Source: Planctomycetaceae bacterium | GTDB taxonomy: Bacteria > Planctomycetota > Planctomycetia > Planctomycetales > Planctomycetaceae | NCBI GenBank assembly: GCA_015485495.1 | Contig: WFTL01000128.1 | Location: forward strand, 1 to 33,030 | Direction of reading: 5' to 3' | DNA length: 33,030 nucleotides | In this document: positions 23,830-32,296 of the stretch, piece by piece | Position numbering within the stretch: the first letter of the stretch is position 1 | How the letters are laid out: each line of letters starts with the position of its first letter | The notes under the pieces: generated by a model | Database searches by the model: none | Seen by the model: the letters and a program-made list of their open reading frames with translations, nothing else | What the model was told of the DNA's origin: nothing | Program-made: the position numbers and the translations under genes

Positions 23830-26483
23830 GAGGCGGTTCCTTCTGAAGACGCTGCTGTGTCCACCAGGTAGCGAAATTCGGCCGATGAGAACAATGTCAG
23901 GAACCAGGCCGTCCACGCTCGCTGCACGGCGTTTGTTTCGTCGGCACCGGCCTGCTGTTCAGCGTCGCGGACCTGTCGGATCATGTTCAGAATCGCCGTT
24001 CGTTCCTGGTCGGTTGGGCGCCGTCCGTATGCCAGACGCATGGAATGATCCACCCGGGCGGCATCGTCGGCGGACGGATTCCATGCCAGCAGCCGTTCAG
24101 CGGCGGATCGGGCCTGCTGAGCTGCAAATGCGGAATTGCGCAGATACAGCGCCTGAGACGGAACATTGGTCACCGCGCGACGTCCGCGAACCAGACTGGG
24201 AGACGGAAAATCGAACAGATCGAAAATCTCAGGAACATAATCCCGAACGACCGGCAGATAGACGCTGCGATGCCGGCTGGGAGGCTGGATCTTTTCCGGA
24301 GCGATGCCCCGTACGAGCTGATCGCCCAGGGCGGTGACGGACGAACCGTCCGGAGGCGTGCGATCCAGACGACCGCTGACAGACAGCATCGCATCGCGAA
24401 TCGCTTCGGCTTCCAGACGCCGCGGTTCGGCCCTCCAGAACAGGCGGTTGTCCGGGTCGATGGCCAGATTGTCCGGGTCGGCGACGGTGCTGAGCTGATA
24501 GGTCCGGCTCAGGACGATCTGACGGATCATGTCTTTCACCGACCAGCCCTGTTCCACGAAATGGCGTGCCAGAGCGTCGAGAAGTTCGGGGTGGGACGGT
24601 GGTTTTCCGATGAGGCCGAAGTTGTCGACTGTCGGCACGATGCCGCGTCCCATGAGATGTTGCCAGATGCGGTTGACCATCACCCGGGCAGTGAGCGGAT
24701 TGTGCGGGCTGGCGATCCATCGGGCCAGTTCCAGACGACCGCTCTGTTCCGGATTGACCGGCGGACTGTCGGGAACATGCACGGCGGAAAGAAATCCCCG
24801 GGGGACGACATCACCCGGCGTGCGGTAGTCTCCTCGAATGGCCAGTTTCGTATCGGCTGGTTTCTCGCGGTCGCGGGCTGTCATGGCGTAACGAGGCCGC
24901 GGCGGGCGATTCTTTTTCAGTTCCTCCAGATGAGCCTTCGCGGCTTTCAGTTCCGCTTCGGCGGCAGCCTTCTGTTCGGTTTTCTGAGACAGTTCTGTCC
25001 GGGCCTGAGCGGCGGCCTGTTCCACCCGCGTTCGTTCGGCTTCGGCAGCCGCCGGATCCGTGTCCGACGATGCTTCCAGACGGCTGGTCACAGCCGCCAG
25101 AAGCTGGTCGGCTTCCTGAACGCGGGCTTTCTGTTCTTCTTCCGCCGCGACAGCTTCCTTCAGCCGGGTTTCCTTTTCCTGGACTGTCTTATCTGCTGCG
25201 GCGATCTGCTTTTCATGGGCTTCGGCGATTCGGTGTTTTTCCGCGCCGTCCGGACCCAGCGGCAGCAGTTCTGTGGGGTTGTTGCTGTATTTCTGTTTGA
25301 TTGTCCCGTAAAGCGGTTCGGTACTCAGAAAGATTCCGGCCAGAGCGTAGTAATCGCGCGTGGGTATGGGATCGAATTTGTGATCGTGACACCGGGCACA
25401 GGAAACGGTCAGGGCCATGGTGCTTTTGAACACGACATCGATCTGATCGTCCACGATGTCCATCCGGAATTCCATGCCTCCGGAATTGTGACGCTTCGGA
25501 CCGAAGGCCAGCAGTCCGGCAGCCACACGCCGCGTCTGGATGTCTTCAGGGGAGTCTCCGTCTTCCGCCGGCAGCAGGTCTCCGGCGATCTGTTCGGTCA
25601 GAAACACATCGAACGGCCTGTCGTCGTTGAATGCATCGATCACGTAGTCGCGATACGGCCAGGCGTGCGGGTACGTGAAGTTGAACTCCATGCCGCTGGA
25701 TTCGGCGTATCGCACCACATCCAGCCAGTGCCGCCCCCAGCGTTCACCGAAATGGGGCGATGCCAGCAGACGGTCCACAACCCGTTCGACGGCATCCGGT
25801 GACCGATCGTTCAGAAAGGCATCGATTTCTTCGGGGGTCGGAGGCAGACCGGTCAGGTCGAAGCTGAGACGCCTGATGAGGGCTTCACGGCCGGCATCAC
25901 GCACCGGACGAACTCCGGCTGCTTCCATTCGGGCCAGAATGAACGGATCGATCAGACGGTTTCGGGGCCAGTCGGTGTTCTGCACCGGCGGCACCGATAC
26001 CGGACGCACGGGAACGAACGACCAGTGTTTCATGGAATCTTTCAGCCGCTGTTCCCGAACCGTCGGGCCGCTGTCTTCGCGCGTGTCGGGAGCTCCCAGG
26101 CGAATCCATTCAGCAAAAGCAGCGATCACCTCGTCGGGCAGTCGGTCGTCCGGAGGCATGGCGGCTTCGTCAGCATCGTGCCGCAGCATCCGCAGCAGAC
26201 GGCTGGATTCCGGATCGTGGGCCGTGAACATCGGGCCGCTGTCGCCGCCGCGACGCAGTCCGGCAGGAGAATCCAGTTCCAGTCCTGCCTGGATCTCATC
26301 GGCCTGGCTCGAATGACAGACGAAACAGTGTTCTTCCAGGATCGGAAGAATGTTTTTCTCGAACAGTTCCGCACCCCGACGAGCGGCTGCGTCGCCTGTT
26401 TCTTCAGCGTATGCAGCGGGGCCGCCTGTCACAATGAACGCAGCCAGCATCAGACCTGGAATCAGTGCGCGTTGCGTGTTCAT
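23826..26483 (-). CDS. PSCyt1-DUF1549-DUF1553 cytochrome-like secreted protein
   Basis: This 885-residue exported protein has a signal peptide ('LIPGLMLAAFIVTGGPAAYA'). A planctomycete cytochrome-C-like domain follows, with heme motif Cys53-F-V-Cys56-His57, then P-P-D-D near residue 110. DUF1549 (PSCyt2) covers about residues 150-395. A Lys/Glu/Ala-rich coiled coil of about 100 residues comes next, and DUF1553 (PSD1) runs to the end ('MVNRIWQHLMGRGIV', 'LDALARHFVEQGWSVKDMIRQI', 'NVPSQALYLRNSAF'). It is complete. It probably moves electrons or acts on polysaccharides outside the cytoplasm; no member is firmly assigned. I prefer the ATG at 26483 to the one at 26498 for its cleaner signal peptide. 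A good promoter lies 130 bases upstream. Confidence 0.92.
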   Translation of the reverse strand: MNTQRALIPGLMLAAFIVTGGPAAYAEETGDAAARRGAELFEKNILPILEEHCFVCHSSQADEIQAGLELDSPAGLRRGGDSGPMFTAHDPESSRLLRMLRHDADEAAMPPDDRLPDEVIAAFAEWIRLGAPDTREDSGPTVREQRLKDSMKHWSFVPVRPVSVPPVQNTDWPRNRLIDPFILARMEAAGVRPVRDAGREALIRRLSFDLTGLPPTPEEIDAFLNDRSPDAVERVVDRLLASPHFGERWGRHWLDVVRYAESSGMEFNFTYPHAWPYRDYVIDAFNDDRPFDVFLTEQIAGDLLPAEDGDSPEDIQTRRVAAGLLAFGPKRHNSGGMEFRMDIVDDQIDVVFKSTMALTVSCARCHDHKFDPIPTRDYYALAGIFLSTEPLYGTIKQKYSNNPTELLPLGPDGAEKHRIAEAHEKQIAAADKTVQEKETRLKEAVAAEEEQKARVQEADQLLAAVTSRLEASSDTDPAAAEAERTRVEQAAAQARTELSQKTEQKAAAEAELKAAKAHLEELKKNRPPRPRYAMTARDREKPADTKLAIRGDYRTPGDVVPRGFLSAVHVPDSPPVNPEQSGRLELARWIASPHNPLTARVMVNRIWQHLMGRGIVPTVDNFGLIGKPPSHPELLDALARHFVEQGWSVKDMIRQIVLSRTYQLSTVADPDNLAIDPDNRLFWRAEPRRLEAEAIRDAMLSVSGRLDRTPPDGSSVTALGDQLVRGIAPEKIQPPSRHRSVYLPVVRDYVPEIFDLFDFPSPSLVRGRRAVTNVPSQALYLRNSAFAAQQARSAAERLLAWNPSADDAARVDHSMRLAYGRRPTDQERTAILNMIRQVRDAEQQAGADETNAVQRAWTAWFLTLFSSAEFRYLVDTAASSEGTAS

Positions 26484-26949
26484 GATGGCACACCGCATGT
26501 CGGATGGTGGGATGGAAAGGCGACGCGGCAGTCAGGAGGGACAGGAGGTCCCGTCATTCCGAGACCCCGGCTCCGTTCCGAACAGAACGCTGTCCTGCCC
26601 GAACCGGACACCTCAAGTATAGAAGCTGCCGGAACCCGATTCAACAGAAAACAGACATGGAGGTCCGAATTATGGGGCGTGGAGGGGCGGAGTTCCGTCT
26701 GGTGGAGGGTTTTGGGGGCGGAAGGATTACGGATCCCGGGGAGGACATGCCGGTTTCAGAGGCCGTCTGTTCAGAAAAAGACCAGGGGGATTCGGCGTTC
26801 CCTGCAGACAGCTTCCTTGCGGACCGTAGCGACACACCTGAGAATTCCGGAGCAACAGGTGGCCGGCATCCGGGGCAGTGTTCTCGAGTGTCTGCGCTGG
26901 ATGTGGATGACGTGTGCACAGGGATGGACGGGGAAGAGGGGCGAAGGCG
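26484..26949. other. 466-base divergent intergenic region
   Basis: This lies between the leftward PSCyt1 gene and the rightward sulfatase. It holds a good minus-strand promoter (26616-26644) and a G-rich plus-strand stretch near 26701-26745 with several G-runs. A frame from about 26656 runs into the sulfatase start but lacks a hydrophobic core or family features, so I do not call it. No clear plus-strand promoter is seen. Confidence 0.45.
26616..26644 (-). promoter_or_regulatory. Sigma-70-like promoter of the PSCyt1-DUF1501 operon
   Basis: On the minus strand TTGAAT (26644-26639) is followed, after exactly 17 bases, by TATACT (26621-26616). The boxes match the consensus at four of six and five of six positions with the optimal spacer. 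The -10 lies about 132 bases upstream of the ATG at 26483, giving a leader of roughly 125 bases. Confidence 0.55.
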
Positions 26950-28473
26950 ATGTCTGGCCGTTTTCTGATTCTGATTGGAACTGTCGCTGGTCTGTGTGCA
27001 GCGGCTGAAGCGGAAGGAGCCGCACCGCTGCGTCCGAACATCGTGTACATCCTGGCAGACGATCTGGGCATCGGCGATGTGCGGGCATACGGCCTGGGCG
27101 GGAAGATCGCCACACCGCATCTGGATCGCCTGGCAGCGGACGGAATGATGTTTCTGGATGCGCACTCCGGATCGGCGGTTTGTACACCGACGCGTTACGG
27201 GATTCTGACCGGTCGTTATGCCTGGCGGACTCGTCTGCAGTCCGGCGTCCTGTGGGGATTTTCCATGCCTCTGATCGAACCGGGACGAATGACGGTGGCG
27301 TCCCTGCTTCGGAAGCACGGTTATCGCACAGGATGTGTGGGAAAGTGGCATCTGGGGCTGGAATGGAAGCAGCGGGATCCGTCGATTCCCCGAATCGACA
27401 GCCCGCAGGAAAGCTGGGAGAACTACGACATTCTGCAGCCGATTCGCCGCGGTCCGCTGCAGGCGGGATTCGATGAGTTCTTCGGCATTTCGGCGTCTCT
27501 GGACATGTATCCTCATGCGTACATCCGCAACGACCGAGTGACGGCGTCGTCGACCCGCATCATCGACGGATCGACGGGGAAGGCGTTCTGGCGCCGCGGT
27601 CCGGCCGGGGACGGCTTTCGCCATATCGAGGTTCTGGATCGGCTGACGGCTGAAGCAACGGAATTCATCCGGCAGCAGACCGCGGACACGCCGTTTTTCC
27701 TGTACTTTCCTCTGACCGCCCCGCACAAACCCATTCTTCCCGCACCACGATTTCAGGGACGCAGTGGGCTGAACGAATGGGGGGATTTCGTCATGCAGGT
27801 CGACTGGACAGTCGGCCAGGTGATGGATGCCGTGTCGGCCACGGGAATGGCCGACAACACGCTGTTCATTGTGACCAGTGACAACGGAGCGACGCCGGGC
27901 TGCGGGTTTGCGCTGCTTCGGCGGATGGGGCACGATCCGAGCGGCGGGTATCGTGGCCACAAAGCCGACATTTACGAAGGCGGCCACCGCGTGCCGTTTC
28001 TGGTGCGGTGGCCGGAGAGGGTGCCGGCCGGCCGTGTGTGCCGTTCCACCATCTGCCTGACGGATCTGCTGGCGACGGTTGCCGAGATTCTGGACGTGCA
28101 GCTTCCCGCCGACGCCGGAGAAGATTCCGTCAGTCTGCTGCCGGTTCTGAAGCAGCCGGACGGCAGCCCGGTCCGTGAAACGGTGATTCATCATTCCATC
28201 AACGGATCATTCGCCGTTCGACGGGGACGGTGGAAACTGTGTCTGTGTCCCGGGTCCGGCGGCTGGAGTGCGCCGCGTCCCGGCAGGACTCAGGGGCTGC
28301 CGCCGGTGCAGTTGTACGATCTTCAGAATGACCCGAAGGAACAGCAGAATCTCCAGGAAGATCATCCGGAAATCGTGCGGGAACTGACCGGCGTTCTGGA
28401 GAAGGCGATTTCCCGAGGACGCAGCACACCGGGACCCGCGCAGCCCAACGATCGAACGGTCGCATGGCCGTGA
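26950..28473 (+). CDS. Secreted sulfatase (arylsulfatase A family)
   Basis: This 507-residue protein has a signal peptide ('LILIGTVAGLCAAAEAEGA'). The metal-binding start of the sulfatase domain is P-N-I-V-Y-I-L-A-D-D-L-G (Asp37/Asp38). The modification motif C-T-P-T-R (Cys78-Arg82) is followed by 'GILTGRY', so Cys78 should become formylglycine. Later elements include G-K-W-H-L-G, 'PLTAPHKP', 'TLFIVTSDNGA', 'HRVPFLVRWP' and the closing 'LYDLQNDPKEQQNL'. It should cleave sulfate esters from sulfated polysaccharides, a planctomycete speciality; the substrate is not evident. The ATG at 26950 with an upstream GGGGCGAAGG is preferred over the GTG at 26914, which would precede the signal with a charged stretch. 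Confidence 0.92.
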   Translation: MSGRFLILIGTVAGLCAAAEAEGAAPLRPNIVYILADDLGIGDVRAYGLGGKIATPHLDRLAADGMMFLDAHSGSAVCTPTRYGILTGRYAWRTRLQSGVLWGFSMPLIEPGRMTVASLLRKHGYRTGCVGKWHLGLEWKQRDPSIPRIDSPQESWENYDILQPIRRGPLQAGFDEFFGISASLDMYPHAYIRNDRVTASSTRIIDGSTGKAFWRRGPAGDGFRHIEVLDRLTAEATEFIRQQTADTPFFLYFPLTAPHKPILPAPRFQGRSGLNEWGDFVMQVDWTVGQVMDAVSATGMADNTLFIVTSDNGATPGCGFALLRRMGHDPSGGYRGHKADIYEGGHRVPFLVRWPERVPAGRVCRSTICLTDLLATVAEILDVQLPADAGEDSVSLLPVLKQPDGSPVRETVIHHSINGSFAVRRGRWKLCLCPGSGGWSAPRPGRTQGLPPVQLYDLQNDPKEQQNLQEDHPEIVRELTGVLEKAISRGRSTPGPAQPNDRTVAWP

Positions 28474-28559
28474 CGCCGCGTGATGCGGAAGTGCCGGTGA
28501 TGTGGATGCGGTTGTTCCGGCTGTCTGCAGCGGGAGGAAAGAGCGGTTCGCGAAATCGG

Positions 28560-29393
28560 TCAGTCGAACAGACCGTACCGCACGATGCACCACAGGGCGG
28601 AGATTCCGTCTCGCCAGCCGATTTTCTTGCCTTCCGCGTAGGTCCGTCCGGAGTAACTGACAGATGTCTCAAACACTCGCAGCCGCTGCCGGGCGATCCG
28701 GGCGGTGACTTCCGGTTCGAAACCGAAGCGGTTCTGACGCAGTTTCGGTGCCAGTTCCGCGATCACTTCCCGTCGGAAGACCTTGTAGCAGGTTTCCATG
28801 TCGGTGAGGTTCAGGTTGGTGAACCAGTTCGACAGCATAGTCAGGAAGCGATTGCCCACGTAATGCCAGTAGTACAGAACCCGGTGGGCCCGGTCGCCCA
28901 GAAACCGGCTGCCGTAGACGACATCGGCCTGGTCTTCGATGATGGGACGCAGCAGCCGCGGGTACTCATCGGGATCATATTCCAGGTCGGCATCCTGGAT
29001 GATGACGACATCGCCGGATACGTTGCAGAATCCCGTTCGCAGAGCGGCTCCTTTGCCCTGATTCACGGAATGAAACAGCGTTCGAATCCGATTGAAGTCG
29101 TCGTCTGCTGATTCTTCTTCCAGTTCCTTCATCACTTCGCGGGAACGGTCCGTGCTGCAGTCGTCGATGAGGATCAGTTCTTTGCGGATGGGAACCTGAC
29201 GCACCCGATCGACCAGGTGCCGAAGGGTCTTTTCTTCGTTGTATACGGGAATGACGACGGACAGACGCAGGTCATCGGGAATCACATAGAACCCGATGTG
29301 CCGGCAGGCGGCTTCTCCCATGGTGGCCTTCTGGGCATCGAACCATTCGCTCGACCAGGGACGAAAAGCGTCCGGACCTGACTGTTCATTCAT
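28560..29393 (-). CDS. GT2-family glycosyltransferase
   Basis: This 277-residue cytoplasmic enzyme has a single GT-A domain of the DPM1-like GT2 branch: [23 protein letters not shown], '[12 protein letters not shown]', [14 protein letters not shown] and 'YGSRF'. No transmembrane tail or GtrA domain is present, unlike the enzyme at 7080-8333. The first 42 residues are an N-terminal extension ahead of the fold. It probably adds a sugar to a lipid carrier or a surface glycan. The start at 29393 has AGGAAG about seven bases upstream. A 153-base gap without a gene separates it from the ATP-grasp-like gene upstream. Confidence 0.9.
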   Translation of the reverse strand: MNEQSGPDAFRPWSSEWFDAQKATMGEAACRHIGFYVIPDDLRLSVVIPVYNEEKTLRHLVDRVRQVPIRKELILIDDCSTDRSREVMKELEEESADDDFNRIRTLFHSVNQGKGAALRTGFCNVSGDVVIIQDADLEYDPDEYPRLLRPIIEDQADVVYGSRFLGDRAHRVLYYWHYVGNRFLTMLSNWFTNLNLTDMETCYKVFRREVIAELAPKLRQNRFGFEPEVTARIARQRLRVFETSVSYSGRTYAEGKKIGWRDGISALWCIVRYGLFD

Positions 29394-29546
29394 GGATGTT
29401 CTTCCTGCGACGGACTGCGGAACGTCATGAACCCGGTGTCCGGAACAGGCGGCTGCCTGCTGTCCGGGACCGTTCTGACGGTTCGCTGTGACGGGCCTGT
29501 GAACGGGTTCCGCGTCCCGTCCCGGCGTGTTTGACTGAAGGGCCGT

Positions 29547-30785
29547 TCAGCCCCGGGCGGAAAACGGCCTCGCGGCATCAGCAGATTCCGCACGAAACGA
29601 AAGAGACGTGATGACCAGTTCCGTGTCAATGGCCGCGGACGGCCGCTGAGGGAATTCGAATCCTGTCGATACCGTGCGTACGATCTGTGCGGGCGGGAAC
29701 GCAGAAAAAATTCCGTTCCCCTGTTCGTTCAGGCCGGTTTCTTCTGACCGGCGGTGCAGCCAGAACCCCTGTTCGTGCGGTTCAATTAGCGGCAGAAGCC
29801 TGCGGGCCAGAAACCCCATCGTCAGGCGGGCATTGATGTCGTGGCAGGGCCGCAGCAGAGGGATGCCATCGGGCCCGATGAATTCCATGGCATCGATTCC
29901 CAGAGGTCCGAAATAGCCGAGATCGGCCGCCGCCCGGGCCACCTGACGGCCATGCCGAACTGCCGGCTGCCAGACCGGCGGGACATCGTGGGTGATGCGG
30001 CTGCCGCTGTACTGCCCGCGCCGGTCCGTGTACAGATCGGTGGTTCCCAGGAAGCGGACGGATTCGGAACAGTGTCCCCCGGAACCGGTGTCGATTTCGA
30101 ACAGCAGTCCGCATTCGCGGGTGATGGTGACAGCAGGTTCTACGCTCACACAGCAGCCCGATTCCCACTGTCGGCGCAGCCATCGCTTTTGAGAATCGGA
30201 CACCGTGGTTCCTCGTCCCCGGATGCGGTGGCGGCCGGATGCACTGAATTCCGCTTTGCCGATCCATTCCACGATGCCCGTGCTGTGTAACCGAGTCAGG
30301 GCCGCAGTGATGTCCTGTTCGTTGTCACACGGAAAACTGAATCGTCTGCCGGGTTCCGGAGACCGACGATGTGCCGCCTGGCCGCGATCGTCGTCGGGGC
30401 CGCCGGGTTCCGGACTGCGGATCACCGTATCGAATGCTGACTGAAAACGCCGGCTGTTGACCTGCCGCACAACCTCGGGCAGCGGAGCGGGCGAATCGGG
30501 GAATCGGGCTGCCAGAGCGTATGCCGGTGCGTCCCATCCCCAGGGGATGAGGCGGATATCGGCCGGCAGGCTGTCCAGTTCTTCCAGGGACATCCAGCGG
30601 ACGTGGGCGAGCACGTCCGAAGTGCGGACCGGTTTCGGATCCGCGATCACCGCATCGCCAGGATCGGCCGCCAGGCCGATGAGCGGATTCAGGGTGGAGA
30701 GCACTTCCCGCAGGCGGCCGGCAGGCGGAGACCGGCGGCCGGCCAGGGTGTCATCGAACATCAGGTTGGGCAGAAAAACCTGCAT
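29547..30785 (-). CDS. ATP-grasp-like protein, function unknown
   Basis: I recognise this 412-residue protein only at fold level. The C-terminal half has ATP-grasp features: 'WIGKAEFSASGRHRIRGRG' (a nucleotide-binding Lys candidate), 'VSVEPAVTITRECGLLFEID', 'GPLGIDAMEFIGPDGIPLLR' and D-I-N-A-R-L-T-M-G, resembling the metal-binding E-x-N-x-R segment. The N-terminal 130 residues look like a pre-grasp domain. Such enzymes form amide or similar bonds using ATP. Related planctomycete ATP-grasp proteins occur in methanopterin-linked C1 gene sets, one possible role, but no such genes are in this window. The start at 30785 is the first usable one after an in-frame stop; its ribosome site is weak. It is divergent from the thioredoxin lipoprotein. 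Confidence 0.6.
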   Translation of the reverse strand: MQVFLPNLMFDDTLAGRRSPPAGRLREVLSTLNPLIGLAADPGDAVIADPKPVRTSDVLAHVRWMSLEELDSLPADIRLIPWGWDAPAYALAARFPDSPAPLPEVVRQVNSRRFQSAFDTVIRSPEPGGPDDDRGQAAHRRSPEPGRRFSFPCDNEQDITAALTRLHSTGIVEWIGKAEFSASGRHRIRGRGTTVSDSQKRWLRRQWESGCCVSVEPAVTITRECGLLFEIDTGSGGHCSESVRFLGTTDLYTDRRGQYSGSRITHDVPPVWQPAVRHGRQVARAAADLGYFGPLGIDAMEFIGPDGIPLLRPCHDINARLTMGFLARRLLPLIEPHEQGFWLHRRSEETGLNEQGNGIFSAFPPAQIVRTVSTGFEFPQRPSAAIDTELVITSLSFRAESADAARPFSARG

Positions 30786-30860
30786 CTGTCGCGCCAGGGT
30801 GTACTCAGCCGGAACGGTTCACGATACTGTGCCGGGAGGCCGCTCGTCACCTTCCTGACG

Positions 30861-30907
30861 GACGTTTCCTTCCGGGACCAGACGTTTTCCTTTCCATTCC
30901 GGGACCG
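30861..30907 (+). repeat. Imperfect tandem repeat abutting a start codon
   Basis: A block beginning GACGTTTCC and ending TTCCGGGACC (30861-30879) recurs as GACGTTTTCC ending TTCCGGGACC (30881-30906), with seven extra pyrimidine-rich bases inside the second copy. The second copy ends one base before the ATG at 30908. It may be a regulator site or a local duplication. Confidence 0.4.
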
Positions 30908-32296
30908 ATGAACAGTTTTCCAGCCGGTGATCGGAACGATGGCTGCTCATGCTGTGATCATCTGCTTCGGCGGATTTCGGAACTGATGCTGTTCCTGCTG
31001 ATCGCTGCCGGCTGCGGCGATGGGTTCCCGGGGACTTCCGGAGACGCCGATCGGGGGACACCGGATTCCGCATCGCCGCAGGATGTGTCCACGTATCCGG
31101 AGTCAGAACAGGTCGCGGAATCCGAACAGGAAGAAGCGTTCGGTCAGGCCTGGGACCCGGGAATGGCAGACGTCACGGGATCGGTGGAAGCCGTTCTGGC
31201 AGGGGGGGCTGTTCCCGGCGACGATTCTGCTGAGCCGGATGCACAGGCGGCAGCCGGGCCGGTTGTCATGCGGCCGGTGACGCTGGAACCCGGGATGGCG
31301 GCGCCTGAACTGGACGTTCTGGAAGTCGTTCACGGGCCGGCATTTTCCGCCACGCCCCGACCGGGACGGATTCGTGTGGTGGAGTTCTGGGCCACCTGGT
31401 GCCGCCCGTCTCAGTTCAGCATCCGGCGGATGCATGAAGTGAAGGAACGGATGGCCCACCTGGTGGAACTGATTGCGATCACCACGGAAGATCCGGAACG
31501 AGTCCGTGAATTTCTGGGGCAGCAGGCTGTGACGGGAGGCACCTGGGGGGAACTGGCGGATTACAGCATCGCCGTCGACCGGGACAGCCGATCGTTCGCG
31601 CGGTACATGGATGCGGCCGGTCAGGAACGGATCCCCTGTGTGTTCGTGACAGATCGCAGCGGACGGATCGCGTGGATCGGCAGTCCTGTGGAGATGGATC
31701 CTGTTCTGGAGCAGATTCGCGACGGGCGCTTCGATCTGGATCGGTCTGTGAGACTGTTTCGGGCCCGTCGGCGGATGATGGCGGCGGCATGGAACGAAGA
31801 CGTCCAGGGAATTCTGGAGGTTCTGAGGGAACTGGCGGAGTTCCGGGAAGATGAGTTTCGGATGCTGCTGATGCAGCTCGAACTGCTTTCCGTGCAGCGG
31901 CTTTATGAAGAATTCGGACAACTCGCCCGGACCGTCATGGCGGATCGTCCGGATGATGCGGCAATGATGAATCACATCGCCTGGACCATTGCGACCGCTC
32001 AGGGACGGGGACGCGACCTGAATCTGGCGATGAGCGCCGCCATGCGGGCCAGCGAAAAGATGGAGCATCGGCACGCGGGGATTCTGGACACGGTGGCCCG
32101 CGTGTTCTATGAGCAGGGAGATGCTGCGGAAGCTTTGAACTGGCAGAAACGGGCTGTCCAGATACAGCCGTACAGTCTGGAACTGCAGTCGACTCTGAGA
32201 TTTTACGAGCGGCAGTTGAATCGACAGGCCGAATCGATCCAGCCGTCCGGCGAAACGTCCGGAACGCCTTCTGAACGAAAAAGCGCGGGGTCATGA
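30908..32296 (+). CDS. Thioredoxin-fold lipoprotein with a C-x-x-S active site and helical C-terminal region
   Basis: This 462-residue protein has a lipoprotein signal (Arg-Arg, then L-M-L-F-L-L-I-A-A-G-C, lipid Cys36). A Glu/Asp/Ser-rich linker runs to about residue 120. A TlpA/redoxin-like domain covers about 128-275. Its active site is W-A-T-W-C-R-P-S (Cys165, Ser168), so the second Cys is lost. Cys244 follows the presumed cis-proline (R-I-P-C-V-F-V-T-D). From 280 on it is helical, including a TPR-like segment ('ILDTVARVFYEQGDAAEALNWQKRAVQIQP'). It likely sits in the periplasm. The start at 30908 keeps basic residues ahead of the hydrophobic core; Met27 would not. It overlaps glutamine synthetase by four bases (ATGA). 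Confidence 0.8.
   Translation: MNSFPAGDRNDGCSCCDHLLRRISELMLFLLIAAGCGDGFPGTSGDADRGTPDSASPQDVSTYPESEQVAESEQEEAFGQAWDPGMADVTGSVEAVLAGGAVPGDDSAEPDAQAAAGPVVMRPVTLEPGMAAPELDVLEVVHGPAFSATPRPGRIRVVEFWATWCRPSQFSIRRMHEVKERMAHLVELIAITTEDPERVREFLGQQAVTGGTWGELADYSIAVDRDSRSFARYMDAAGQERIPCVFVTDRSGRIAWIGSPVEMDPVLEQIRDGRFDLDRSVRLFRARRRMMAAAWNEDVQGILEVLRELAEFREDEFRMLLMQLELLSVQRLYEEFGQLARTVMADRPDDAAMMNHIAWTIATAQGRGRDLNLAMSAAMRASEKMEHRHAGILDTVARVFYEQGDAAEALNWQKRAVQIQPYSLELQSTLRFYERQLNRQAESIQPSGETSGTPSERKSAGS

Noticed and set aside
24045-25802. Plus-strand frame opposite the PSCyt1 gene
   Set aside because: It is a shadow of the DUF1549/DUF1553 coding strand. The Phe-rich stretch mirrors the coiled-coil codons.
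26701-26745. G-rich stretch that might form a G-quadruplex
   Set aside because: Only one or two runs reach three or more Gs close together; in GC-rich DNA this is not distinctive.
26656-26968. Plus-strand frame of about 100 codons ending inside the sulfatase start
   Set aside because: It has a methionine start and acidic composition but no recognisable fold or good ribosome site, and it overlaps the sulfatase signal peptide out of frame. Not excluded with certainty.
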